Part shown: positions 12,694 to 24,176 of the stretch, in pieces | Numbering within the stretch: the stretch's first letter is position 1 | Layout: each line of letters begins with the position of its first letter | From: Earliella scabrosa | Lineage: Eukaryota; Basidiomycota; Agaricomycetes; Polyporales; Polyporaceae | Reading direction: 5' to 3' | Length of the DNA stretch: 64,000 nt | Assembly (NCBI GenBank): GCA_022605405.1 | Contig: JABYQQ010000012.1 | Location: forward strand, 806,001 to 870,000 | Program-made: the position numbers and the translations under genes | Notes under the pieces: model-generated | What the model was told of the DNA's origin: nothing | What the model saw: only the letters and a program-made list of their open reading frames with translations | Database searches by the model: none

Positions 12694-13763
12694 ATGTCCC
12701 CACAGACACCAGACCAGGGCCGCACCCGGATGCTCACCTCGCCCGACGGCACGCAGCTCTGGGCCGAGTCCGCCGGGGACGCGTCCAAGCCCGCGATCGT
12801 CTTCGTCCACGGGCTCTCGTGCACCGCGCTCGGGTGGGACGCGCAGTTCGCGGACGCCGAGCTCCAGCGCAACTTCCACCTCGTCCGGTACGAGATGCGC
12901 GGGCACGGGCGGAGCAGCAAGCCGCTCGAGGAGGGCGACTACACGTCCCTCAAGATCGCGCAGGACTTCCGGACCGTGTGCGACGCGTTCGGGCTCGTGA
13001 AGCCTTTTATGGTCGGCTGGTGAGTCCTCTGAGCATCGTCCATAGTCTGTGCAGAGTACTCACGAGGTCACTCGAACGCACTGGCAGGAGCTTGGGAGGT
13101 GCGTCCGGAGCGGTCCAGAGACCAGTACACAGAGTTGCATACTAACCTCACCTCTCCCTCTTTCACGGCCGCAGGCTGCATCGTGGTCGACGTCGTCACC
13201 GCATACGGGCCCGACTACATCTCGGGCGTGATCTACGTCGGCGGCTCGATCCTCGCGCTGCACTACCACCCGCCGTGCCGGCACCCGCGCATGACAGAGC
13301 TCTTCCCGCTCATCACCTCGCTCGACTCGCACGACATGAGCGCCGGCGCGGAGGCGTTCGTCGACTCGTGCGTGGAGCGGCCGCTCCCCTTCGCGACGAA
13401 GCTGCAGTGGATGGGCGGGTTCATCATGCAGCCCCGCGCGGCGCGCTACTGGAGCATCAAGCGCGTCCAGGACCACGCCGTATGGGAGCGCACCGCGCGC
13501 CGCATCCCGGTGCTCGTCATCCAGGGCACGGAGGACCAGCACTGTGTGTACGAGACGATGATCAGCATCGCGAAGCGGGTGTACGACAGCGTCGAGGTGC
13601 ACCTGATGGAGGGGATCGGGCACTCGCCGCATTGCGAGAGTCCGGCGGAGACCAATGGGTTCATTGTAGATTGGGTAAAGAGGGTCGTCGAGGGCAAGGT
13701 GCGTGCGTTTTCGTCCTCGCGAGCGCAGTTGTTGAACATATTTTGCAGCGCTCCAAGCTTTAG
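12694..13763 (+). CDS. Alpha/beta hydrolase with C-terminal SKL (peroxisomal)
   Basis: Exons 12694-13019, 13088-13098, 13175-13698 and 13749-13763 give 291 residues. The fold is clear: oxyanion loop FVHGLSCTALGW, nucleophile elbow GWSLGG, acid in IQGTEDQH and catalytic His in GIGHSPH. The elbow is assembled from three exons: exon 2 is only 11 nt and supplies the Ser codon. The last exon is 15 nt and adds RSKL, a canonical type 1 peroxisomal signal; without this splice the frame would run on to 13797 and end KRRS. The substrate is unknown. Homologous folds include lactonases and haloperoxidase-like esterases. Splice phases 2/1/0 agree at all three junctions. Confidence 0.85.
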
Positions 13764-14355
13764 TTTCTACGGTACTTGTCTGAAGAGGAGGTCATAAATC
13801 CAAGAGTTTGATGGTGCACGACGATGTGGGCCACCGCGGCAGAATGAGAGATCATTGGTAGGGTTATACATGCACAGCGGCTGGACAGTCGATGGTAGAG
13901 GGCAAGTTGGGTATCGGAACAGGGCGGATCGCGCTCGTAGGTTCTTACCACAGCTAGAAGGCGTCTAAGGCACCAAAATGGGCGACAGGCCAATGATGCA
14001 TCGATGAAGAGCAAGCTTCATGAATCATCAGAACAAGAGAGCTTCGAGTCAAGTTGCATTATCGTCTGGAAGACATACAAAGGCAGGCGACTACTTTTTG
14101 TACAGTACCAGGCCGGGTAGGAGTACAAGGCGCCGAGCGCAAATCTAAGGTAGTGATGGGAAGCCCGAAGACGCATACAAGTACAGATGCTTCATGGTAT
14201 GGAGAGGAGGGAGGGGGCGGGATATGAGAGAGGAACGAACCGAGCCGTATTGTGTCCTACAACAACAATGGGTGAGAGACAACAATCACAAATACACTGC
14301 GTCACAACGGTCCGTCAGGTCGTACAATGCTCGGAGAATGCAAAGGGGCAGCGCT
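13764..14355. other. Convergent 3' flanks, no gene seen
   Basis: Lies between the ends of the hydrolase (plus) and phosphoketolase (minus). No coding signal. Confidence 0.6.
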
Positions 14356-17222
14356 TTAGTCGAACGTAGGGACGTCGAACATGCCCGCGGGGTCGGCACC
14401 ATGCGCGAGGATGTAGTCCTTGTCCTTCTGCGCGAGGTGCAGAATATGACTGATCGTCTTGTGCGCGTCGATCTCGACGCGCGGGTTCAGCAGCGCCGCG
14501 CTGCGGACCGCCTCCGCCGCGAGGTCGTACCGGCTCGTCTTGTTGAGCAGCATCATCATGAACGGCGACGTCGTCGTGCCCTCCTCGATGTAGCCCTGGA
14601 TCGTCATCCGGTCCAGGTTCGGGCGGCCGAAGAGCAATCCCTACAAGACAGATCACAAGTCAGTCGCTGTCTCTGAGTAAAGCAAGAAGAGAGCGTACCT
14701 TAAGCTCGACGGGGTAGCCGTGGTAGTTGAAGATCACGGGCTTGTTCCTAGTGAAGAGGGAGTCGAAGCCCTCGTCGCTGAGCGCGTGAGGATGTGAACC
14801 GAAGGGGCCGAGGATCATGAGGTCGGTCACGTTGACGACACGGACCCGGAGGGCGGGGATCTCCTTGCGGAGGAGCGCCGCAGCGGCGATGACCTCGAAA
14901 GTCATTTCCACACCGATACCCACAAGGGTGACATCAGGGGACATGCCCTCGTCGGTGGACGCGAATTTCCAGATGGACGCGCCCGCGATGCAGTGCTACG
15001 GAGAAAGTCAGAGTTCGTCCTTTGCATGAAGCTGGCTATATGCGTACCTTGTCGGCCTCCTCGGGGCTCAACCACACGGGTGTGGGTTGCTTGCTGCCGA
15101 CCATGAGGTTGACGTAGTTCTTCGCGCGAAGACAGTGCGCCATCGTCGAGAGGAAGCAGTTGGCATCAGGGGGAAGGTAGACACGAGCCGAGGCGGGCTT
15201 CAGGTTGAGCACAGAGCCGATGAACGCTGGGTTCTGGTGGGAGAAGCCGTTGTGCTCCCTGTGGCACGTCGATTGTCAGAGCGATCCCGCACAAGGAGAG
15301 ACGCATACACTCACTGTCGTGTCCAGGTACTGGTCTCGACATAGTTGAGCGAGCCCATGGGCTGGCGCCATGGCACCTCCATCGCGGTCTTGACAAACTT
15401 GGCGTACTGGACCATCATGGTGTCGACGATGCCGAGGAAGGCTTCGTAACTCGGGAAGAGACCGGTCCTGCCCGTGAGCGTGTAGCCCTGGAGCATGCCT
15501 TGGCAGGTGTGCTCGGACAAGATCTCGATCACACGTCCACCGCTTGCGCGTGAGGCGATATCCCACTGGAAGTTACGGCCGCTGTGGCGGAGAACGGCGT
15601 CGAGCTTGTTGGAAACGAGCTCGTCGGGGGAGAAGATACGGAAGGCGGATGGGTTCCTGCGGAAGCGGGTCAGCTCGTATTCAACATGCTCGAAAGGCTT
15701 GAACGCACCGTTGGCAGACAGCATCAACCAGCTCGCCGGTGATCTTCATGCAGCTCTGGGCGCTGCCCTTCTCGACTGCGAATTGCTTCCAGTCGGGAAC
15801 GTCCAAAGGCGTGTAGGCCTTGAAGGCCTCCTCGCGCATGCCGAGGCGCTTGCCCTCCTCCTTGGGGACAATAGAGAGGATCGCGTCGTTCGGGACGCCG
15901 CTCTCACCAAAAAGCTCCTTAGGTCCGTATGAACGGAGCCACTGTTGGAGCATCGCGCGCTCGCTCGCGTCGGTCTTGGACTCGGGAAGAGGCACTTGGT
16001 GGGCCCTGAAGGAACCCTCGATAAACTCGCCGTGGAGCTCCTTGGGTCCTGACCAGCCCTGTATAGTTGGTCAGTGGGTGAATGTGACACATGCAACAAC
16101 AGGCGCACCTTGGGCGTGCGGAGGATCAGAACGGGCCAGCGGGGCTTGACGATGGGGTTGCCGCTGCGCGCGGCGGTCTGAATCTTCTGGATCTCACCGA
16201 GAGCCCAGTCCATGCTGGTGGCAAGGTCCTCGTCGATGTGTTCGAGGTCCTCGACGATGCGGACCTGGTAGCCGTAGCCGGTGAAGAGGGCGGTGATCTC
16301 CTTGTCGTCCATGGTACCGTAGATGGTACGCTCGGAGATCTTGAAGCCGTTGACATGGACAATCGGCAGAACCGCGCCAGACTCGGCGGGGTCGATGTAC
16401 TTGTAGCCGTGCCATGCGCTAAGAGAAGAAGTCAGGAAGACGCTTACAGATGTATCCAGAAAAGAAGACGCACGTAGCAGTAGGGCCGGTCTCGGCCTCA
16501 CCGTCACCGACTACACATACACAGACCAAGTTAGGCTTGTCCATGACGGCACCGAAGGAGACGCCGAGGGCGTAACCGAGTTCACCACCTTCGTGGATGG
16601 AACCCGGGGTCTCGGCATTGACGTGACTGAAGAAGCACGGATGAACAACACTTCGTTCGGCAAGATGTCATGCAGCGCGTACCTTGGGAAGCCTCCAGGA
16701 GCGCTGAAGGACTTGACGAGGGCGGTGAGACCCTCGCGATCGCGGGAATACTTGGGGTAGAAGCTGCCGAGGGCGTTCTCGAGCCAGAGACAGGAGAGGA
16801 TGCCCGGAGCGCCGTGTCCGGGGCCAACGACGTAGAGGGCGTCGATGTTGGACTTGCAGATGAGACGGTTGATGTGAGCGTATACGAGAGAGAGACCTGG
16901 ACAGGTTCCCCAGTGACCGAGAAGTCGGGGCTTGATGTCGTCGGAGGTGATGTCACGCTCAACAAGGGCGTTGTCCTTGAGGAAGATCATCGCTAGAGAT
17001 AGGATAGAGGAATATAAGCTCAAGCGAGAGAAGAGAAGAGAAGGGAAGAGACGGACCGGCAGCAATGTAGTCCGCCGCGCGACGGAACTGCTTGATCGCG
17101 CTGAGCTCCTCGGGGGTGAGAGTCTTGGTGATGTCGAGCTTGACACCATACTCGAGGATGGACTCCGGAAGCTGAGACGGATCCGGAGGGGGGTTGGGCT
17201 GGAAGAGGAGCTGTCCAGGCAT
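14356..17222 (-). CDS. XFP: Xylulose-5-phosphate/fructose-6-phosphate phosphoketolase
   Basis: Nine exons (17222-17057, 16992-16683, 16626-16474, 16418-16109, 16058-15709, 15656-15315, 15258-15048, 14995-14699, 14640-14356) give 807 residues, the usual length. The enzyme splits xylulose 5-phosphate or fructose 6-phosphate with phosphate into acetyl phosphate plus a smaller sugar phosphate, using thiamine diphosphate. Visible signatures are [24 protein letters not shown], the ThDP motif [23 protein letters not shown] and the conserved [17 protein letters not shown] junction. The exon 5/6 junction (donor GTGCGT, acceptor at 15657-15659) is needed to restore [10 protein letters not shown]. No peroxisomal or mitochondrial signal is obvious, so a cytosolic enzyme is inferred. 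The acetate kinase gene lies upstream in the opposite direction. Confidence 0.95.
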
Positions 17223-17306
17223 TCTGGATGGGAGGTGGAGGTGGAGGAGCTGGTAAAGCTGGGTGGGAGTGGGTTGGTGAAGGAAGGGAGACGGAAGAGG
17301 GGCTCA

Positions 17307-17314
17307 TATTTATA
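17307..17314 (-). promoter_or_regulatory. TATA box of phosphoketolase
   Basis: Reads TATAAATA on the minus strand, 85 bp upstream of the phosphoketolase ATG. Confidence 0.55.
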
Positions 17315-18249
17315 GGACGAGGACAGATGCGGAGGTGAGTAGGAGAGCCCGAGCGATCTGAGGACAGAGATGCGTCAGAGAACCCATTCCGCCCCAAGCC
17401 TCCCCGCAAACGCGTCCCATCACGCTCCGTCACGCAGCCTGGCCAATCAGGAACAGCACCGCCGCTGCATGGGTCACGCGTGACAGTACGGCCATGGACC
17501 GGACGAGACGCACCCTCGACGCGTCCGCCCGTCCAGGCTCTTCCCGCCTTCTCTTGTCCGTCCAACGCCCGGAATGCGGCGGTCTACTCCTCCGTCGACC
17601 ATCAATCCACTCCTCGCCGCGGTCTCGAACTCTTTCCTACCCTCTACCCTCTCCAAGGGACGGCATCTGTCAGTCGCAATGTGCCCAGGCTCCACATCCC
17701 AGTCTCATGATTTCGATGTCGACCGGGCAGGTCCCCGTCGACATACAAACGTTTGCCAGCAATTATCATGGAGGGTGACTGCGGTGCTTATCGCAATATC
17801 GGGGTTCTTCCAGTATTGTCAGCTCGGTTTGTGCCGTCACTCCGTCAAGGTACCGGTGGCCCTCAAGCCGAAAGTTAAACTTGTCCAGCTGCGGACCTTA
17901 CCTGTGCTTGTCATATTGGTTCAGCGATTACGGCAATGAAGTTCCGTGGTTGGACTGGATGGCGCGTGCAGGATGTGCAGGATAAGTATGTTCCGAATCG
18001 GTGGAAGGCTCCAGTGGGTCCGAAGGCATGTACAGGTCATACAGCCCGATAATCCTTTGTTCCTAGGGTTTTCTACCCTTCCGCATTCATGGGGTCGTTT
18101 GCGATGCGTCCGTGAAGTCGATTCACAGAATGCACTCTCCAAAATCAATGGCATATCAGTCATACACTTGCTGGATGGAAGCTCACTGTGGGCGTGAACT
18201 ACGGTTGAAATCATAACTCATTTTGTTGCGCAATGCGAGCTGCCAACAC

Positions 18250-18325
18250 GAGGGACTCGGAGGGAGATTCGAACCGGCACGCAGAGTCTAGACGTCACTG
18301 TCACGTTCGCCACACCGGGGCTCCA
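18250..18325 (-). other. Degenerate tRNA-like sequence (pol III box-like)
   Basis: On the minus strand an A-box-like TGGCGAACGTG is followed about 30 nt later by a B-box-like GGTTCGAATC. The flanking CTTGGAG and CTCCGAG could pair as an acceptor stem. The T-arm does not pair properly (GCCGG opposite CTCCC) and no clear anticodon arm forms, so this is not a normal tRNA gene. It may be a tRNA-derived relic or chance. Confidence 0.3.
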
Positions 18326-18822
18326 AGAGTCTGGCAAGATTCAGTCCACGGAGGCTCGTCTGCTTCTTGCACTTAGCACTCTTGTCCCTCCTGCACTCGA
18401 CGTAACTTAGCACGCATTCCTCACGCGTACTCAGTGGCCAGAAAGCACGCAGACCACGCTCTAGATCCTTTAGTAGGTTCATCTCATCTAGGCTGTTGTG
18501 GGTGTACCGTGTGGGGCTAGGCGCGACTGCGAGATATCGCCGTCTGACGCGCGGACACTGGTTCACCGCGCGCAATGCGTCTCGGTTCTCGACCATCCTG
18601 GCACCGACCAGTGCGCGTCATACAGCGCGTCGACACCAACGTGTATTTCACCGGGGACTTGGCTGACGGAAGATATGTGTCTCCAGCACGGACCATCCAC
18701 TCGCAATCTCATTCACCCGCAACCATTATACGTCCACCCGCGACGAACGTCCTCCACCTCCCTAGACACTCCTCTCGCGCACGAAGAGAACAAACACCAA
18801 AGACCATCGCTCACGGCGCACG

Positions 18823-20339
18823 ATGTCCCAGACAGCAGCGGCCAAGAGCGGGCTCATCCTCGCCGTGAACGCAGGCTCGTCCTCGCTCAAGATCTCCCTC
18901 TTCCGGCGCGACGGCGCGCGCTCGAGCTCCGGCTCCGGCCTCCCCCATGACGTCGTCGACCTCCTCCTCACCTCGACCATCACCAACATCTCCGCCCCGC
19001 CCGCGCTCTTCTCCTTCTCGCTCGCGTCGCACGGCGAGGGCCGCGAGGCAAAGAAGGAGCCCGCGCAGGACATCAAGGACCACGCGTCCGCGTTCGCGCA
19101 CTTCCTCGACTACCTCAAGCGCGAGGCGAGCATCGACCGCGGCCAGATCGTACACATCTGCCACCGAGTCGTGCATGGCGGCGACTACTTCAAGCCGGTC
19201 GTCATCACGGACGAGAGCTACCACCACATAGAGCGGCTCTCTGATCTCGCGCCTCTGTGAGTGTCCCGCATATCTGCTGATAGTGCCCTCTTTTGACCCG
19301 CGCGCCACAGACACAACGGCGCCGCGCTCTCCGTCATGAAGGCGTGCATCGACGCGCTCCCGAGCGCAAACTCGATCGCGTACTTTGACACGTCCTTCCA
19401 CTGCACGATGCCCGCGCCGACAGCAATATATGCGATCCGGCAGGACATCGCGAAGAAGCGCGGACTGAAGAAGTACGGCTTCCACGGGCTCAGCTGTGCG
19501 TCCCCTGTGCGCCCGCTTCTCGCCCCCGACTGACCCCCCTCTCACAGACGCCTTCATCCTGAGCGCCGTCAGTTCATACCTCAAGAAGGTCCGTCCCCGC
19601 CTTCGCACTCTCCGCAATACAGCACTCACGTTCTCCCCCCACACAGGAACCCTCAGAAACAAACCTCATCGTCATGCACCTCGGCTCCGGCGCGTCCATG
19701 TGCGCGATCGGGCACGGTCAGTCAGTCGACACGACGATGGGGCTGACGCCCGTGTCCGGGCTGCCTGGGGCGACGCGCTCGGGCGCGATCGACCCGTCGC
19801 TCATCTTCCACTACACGAACCGCGCGGGCCGCATGTCGCACGACCGCTCGCTCGCCGTCAACGTGCACGTCACCGAGGCGGAGGAGATCCTCAACAAGCG
19901 CTCCGGATGGGCCGCGCTCACCGGCACGACGGACTTTGGGGAGATCGTCCGCCAGATGAAGGCGGTGGACGCGCGGAAAGCAAAGGGGGAGGCGGTGGGT
20001 GAGGAGGGGGAGGAGGGGAAGTGGAGGCTGGCGTTTGAGCTGTTCTTGGATAGGATCGTGGGCTATTTGGGTGCGTACTATGTGAAGCTGGGCGGCGAGG
20101 TGGACGCGCTCGTGTTTGCGGGCGGGATTGGGGAGAGGAGCGTGGAACTGCGGGAGGCGGTCGTTGCGAAGGCGAGCTGTCTTGGGTTCGCGCTCGACGG
20201 GGAGGCGAACGGGAAGGTGGATGGCGAAGACGGCGTCGTGGTGGACGTGGGCAAGTCAAAGGAGGGCAAGCGCGTGCTGGTATGCCAAACGGATGAGCAG
20301 GTGCGCAGGGTCGCTGGTCACTTCCGTGCCGTAGGCTGA
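18823..20339 (+). CDS. ACK: Acetate kinase
   Basis: Exons 18823-19256, 19311-19495, 19548-19588 and 19647-20339 give 450 residues. The enzyme interconverts acetyl phosphate + ADP and acetate + ATP. Family signatures are all present: N-terminal NAGSSSLKISLF, HRVVHGGDYF, FDTSFHCTMP, KYGFHGLSY (spliced across exons 2/3), MHLGSGASMCAI, DTTMGLTPVSGLPGATRSG and FAGGIGERS. A Lys/Glu/Gly-rich insertion of about 20 residues near residue 340 makes it longer than bacterial enzymes. Start taken at the ATG just before MSQTAAAKSGLILAVNAG. Placement opposite phosphoketolase indicates a shared pathway: the phosphoketolase product is this enzyme's substrate. Confidence 0.95.
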
Positions 20340-20531
20340 TGTGTATCTACAGCTCGAGATGGCGAAGGAGTGCGCGCTCGACGCGAGATTCTGGCAGCAA
20401 GAGTGAGCACGGGCATCGTGATGTCGGATGAACGTCGTTCTGGAAGTTTGCAGCATATGTAGAGTATAGTTTCGTATCTGTATCACCACTAATTCATGAG
20501 CATGTCATGTAATGAACAGGCCGGCCGCACC

Positions 20532-23500
20532 TCAGGCTTCAGTGCTCTGGCCGTCCCCCAGAAGATCGTGAAGTGCCATCTCCGCCTGTACCCACTGCGC
20601 GTCAGCGTTCTCCGTCCACTGCCACTCCCACATCCTGTGGATCGCGTCGCCCAACCTATCCAGCTCCTCCCTTTCTCGTCCTTCCACGTTCCCGCCTTTC
20701 TCCACTGTATCCTTGTCGCTGCGTTCGGTGGGCGTGGCAGATTCGCCGTCGTAATATCCAGGCGCGTTGAACTCGTACATAAGCCCCACGTCCCGCGCTC
20801 TCCGGGCGACATCGTTCGCGAACGGGAGCCGGACGCGCTCATAAATCTTGAGCACGGCGGGCACTTCTGTGAGTGACACGCGCGGGTCGGCAAGGAGCCG
20901 TCCGAGGATGTACGCGTCCTCGATCGCCTGTCCGCCGCCTGCGCCGAAGTTCGGGAGCATGGCGTGCATCTGGACGTGCGTCTTCAGGTGAGACGTGGGT
21001 GTCTCCGGCGGTAGGGGATCGACGTACGGCATCGCCTAGGAGGGCCACGTTGCCGAAGACGGCAAACGGGAGGTCCTCGACGACATGGATCGCCCAGCGA
21101 GTGGGAGCATCTATGCACTGTACGATACGGTTGAGGAGAAGGTTCTGTTCTGAATGCTCTTCGGGGAACGCCGTACCTCGAGCATCTGCTGCACTTCCGG
21201 CTCCCATCCCTGGAGTTTGGACACGACCTCCTCCCGGGGGACCGTTACGTCCCATTTGCCAGAGTAGGTGGATCCTTCTGCGCCGGCCACGCGGGAGAGC
21301 AAGACAAAGTTAAGGAATTTCCCGCCTGAGATCTGGTATGTGATGATGTGCTGCGAGTGTCACCGGTCCGGGTCGGGGTCAGTCAGCACGGTAGGTAGGT
21401 TTATGTGGTTTATGTTGGCGGTACGCACGTTGCCCTTCCCTGAGTACTGTTTCCCTTGTCAGCTACGCTCCTTCACATAAATAAACGCCAACACCCACGC
21501 ATAAGATCGCACCAATCGTCGCAGTTGTATGATGGGGGTTCAATGCGTAGAGCTTCTCTGTCGGGATGAGGAAGCGGTACGCGTATATGCCAGCCCACGT
21601 CGGGCGCGACGCTGCGCAACGAGTGCACTTCTCCACAGGCGTGTCCTCACTTTCCGGTCTCGTGCCAGTGCACTCCTTCTGGTGGGCATTGTCGTACATA
21701 CACCGGCGAGTGGCGGAATGGACTCCATCCGCACCGACGAGCAGGTCCGCCTCTGCGGTGGTCCCGTCAGCGAAATGCAAGGTGACTGGCGATCGCTCGT
21801 CGGCCTCAGTATACTTCACTAGCCGCTTTGAGGTATGGAGGGTGCACGAACTTATCAGGAAAAAAGACCCTTTCTACGGAGTCCTACGGAGACTACGTAG
21901 GCCTGGTTGTGTGGTAGGCAAGTCCCCATTTAGTAGAGCACGGAGTGCTCAGCCACAGTACGTAGCGCCCGGTAGAGGGGCTGTAGACAGCCGTAGACTG
22001 GCTGTAGATGACTGTTGTGGAGCCGGTCCAAGCAGATTACACGCTATGCAGGCATTGCGCCGGGAGCTTCGGACAATAATATGCATTGAAGTACACTACG
22101 ATACACATCCAGAGTACACTACCACGGCAGATGAGTGTGTCCAAGGGAAACCAGACGTACCAGAGGGCGTCACACACACAGCTATGTGGCAGAGGCGTAT
22201 CGAGGAGCGGCCATTGTTGACCGCAGAAACTGCCATAAGCACCGCTGCATTCGCAAAGGTGGTGCTTGTGCTACGACTCGAGCCGCAGGATACAGCCATG
22301 ATACCAAAAACAACCACTCACCTCCACCTCTCACTGCGGAAGCATGCTGGTCCGGTCCGCTCTGAGGTTCGCGAATCGCACCTGCCGCGTATCCGCCCCA
22401 CTGCTCGTCCGCGGCCAACCGGTAGGACTGATCATCACGATCAAGCGGTCTGCGACGAACGTCGTGGGCAAGAGACCCAGAAAGCCTGCCGGCGCTCCTG
22501 CATCTCGCGCACGGGTTGCGGCCAGCTTGAATTCACGCAGCGCCCGAGCCCGAACCCGAGCTGGTGAAGATAGTCCTGAATGGGGACAATCACAAAAGTG
22601 GATGTGCGCGCGAGGGACAGGTAGGGCGGCCGGACGTGGTCCATGACGGACATGACCATCAGCATCGGGGTCGTGCACCGTGACGCCATGCGTGAGGTGC
22701 CCGGAGTGCTCAATGATGAATTGTCGATTTGCGTCCGTTGGAGATCTCCTATGCCAGCAAGCCCGTCTACGCGAAGGCGGCACGATCAAGGAGGGAAAGC
22801 GCAACGGAGAACGATAGACGCACTCGAGGAACTCGATTGAGTTATGGCGGCCTCCGCTGCACTTGCAGCTCTCCACGGCTCTGGCGGAGATTCGTAGGGG
22901 CTGGCGGGATAGTATAAAGCGAGAGGATGCGGAGGCTTGTTCGAAGACTTCGAACGAGCGACTGCATCCTAACACATCACTCTCGAGATCCATGCCAACA
23001 GGCAGACTTTGGATGGGCGCATGGGCAGATGCAGAAAAATATCGACTTACTTTGCTAGTCTAGTCAGATCAACCTCGACTTGTGCGCTGTCGCCGAACCC
23101 GAGCGGCGGACGACTCGCCCCCCCACTCCATCGTGCTTGAAGCATGCAACTTGATATGAGGTTGATGGATAAGGGCTACAAGTAGGCTGAACAACGGAGG
23201 GGCGGCGTATCCATGAGCAGAGTTGGAGAGATGGGCAGTTGGCTAGGGGAGACAAGGAAGTTGGGGTCTTAAAGAAAAATTTCGTCGCAACTTGCAAGTG
23301 CTGGCATCTCTGCGCCAAATACAAGCAAACACAGACGCTTCCAGCATGAATGTTCTCACGGTCCACAACTGCTTTGTAGTCCTCTTTGCAGGCAAGTTCA
23401 CGGCAGCGTCTTGTTGAATTCGAGTTTCCTAGGCTATTGGGGGCCCACCAAGAGGTGCAAACAACCTCATATAAATCTCTCCGTGACTACAGCCACTACA

Positions 23501-24176
23501 GAGTGCTATAGAGGCAAGGGGCGCCCTACATCGCCTACCATCACTACATAGCCACAGGGGCAGCTACGTTCCACAGGGTTTTTCCTGATTTGAAGGCGGA
23601 AGATGGCGGAGGAAGACGTCGATCATGTCTTTCCGGTGCATGGTAGTTGATCCACCTAGACACAAGAAGCATGATGATGAGCTAGCTTTTCTGTTCTAGG
23701 CCTGCGGACAGAATCAAGCCTTACTCGGCGCAAGAACGCGAGCGTACGTATAGCCTGTAGTCGATTGGTTGGCCTGGCGCGCAACGAACGCTGGCCCTGA
23801 ACGTAGCTTAGCTGTCCTCTTCAAGGCGCGTTATCCTCAGCCGGACCTACTATAATCAGTGTCTTGTCCCTCGGATTGTACAGTCTCGGAGGACTGCACT
23901 GTGACACGGGCAAGATCTTCGGCCAGACCCAGGTGACGCATGACAGCCCACGTACGGGGCCATATAGTGATACCTGCACCCACTGTCCGGACCTCGGTGT
24001 CGCCTTCGTAAATGTTCACTTCAACCGGCGCATCCTGAGGAGCGTAACGGTCTAGAGCGATAGCTAGCGTGAGACCAGCAATACCGCCGCCACTGGTTTT
24101 TTGCCGTCGTCAGCGTCTCGAATGTTGATCAACGTAGTGCTGGGACGTACCAGATTGCAAGTCTGAGCCTCGACAT
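20532..24176 (-). pseudogene. Salicylate hydroxylase-like FAD monooxygenase, split by an insertion
   Basis: Exons on the minus strand: 24176-24151, 24092-23851, 23796-23725, 23655-23590 (exon 4, 5' part), then after the insertion 21851-21499 (exon 4, 3' part), 21446-21429, 21350-21177, 21117-21028 and 20969-20532. The N-terminus carries the FAD-binding MSRLRLAICGGGIAGL and later VGAGITIWPR; the middle has HFADGTTAEADLLVGADGVHS and the C-terminal half VALLGDA and GAGGGQAIEDA. This is the flavin monooxygenase layout of salicylate 1-monooxygenase and relatives. A 1,736 bp element interrupts exon 4 right after PPS, with no splice sites at the junction. The frame on both sides is otherwise open and no other break is visible, so the disruption looks recent. 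It is a tandem paralogue of the gene at 24.6-26.8 kb. Confidence 0.85.
21854..23589. mobile_element. Inverted-repeat insertion element, 1.7 kb, no transposase seen
   Basis: Ends are ATCAGGAAAAAAGACCC at the left and GGGTTTTTCCTGAT at the right, inverted copies apart from a 3 bp difference. The flanks can be read as a duplicated 2 bp (TT on the plus strand) or as a 3 bp duplication (GAA on the plus strand); both restore the host frame. Subterminal regions are rich in short GTAG/CTAC repeats (for example GGCTGTAGATGACTG near 22000). Inside, the longest open frames (minus 22331-22993 and 22441-22713) are not recognisable as a transposase. This suggests a non-autonomous DNA transposon, family undetermined. 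Confidence 0.75.

Larger units (their letters stand above)
17223..18822. other. Shared upstream region of phosphoketolase and acetate kinase
   Basis: A 1.6 kb divergent intergenic segment. It holds the phosphoketolase TATA box (17307-17314) and a tRNA-like sequence (about 18250-18325). No supported gene; open frames of about 100 codons near 18.0-18.9 kb have no splice partner. Confidence 0.6.

Noticed and set aside
13175..13797. Hydrolase C-terminus ending KRRS as the main product
   Set aside because: The last intron has good splice signals and its removal gives a canonical SKL end; the read-through form is treated as a possible isoform.
18250..18325. A functional tRNA gene
   Set aside because: T-stem does not pair and no anticodon arm is convincing; kept only as a low-confidence tRNA-like relic.
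22331..22993. 220-codon minus frame and nearby 90-codon frame inside the inserted element
   Set aside because: No transposase or other recognisable domain; mentioned only as the longest frames in the element.
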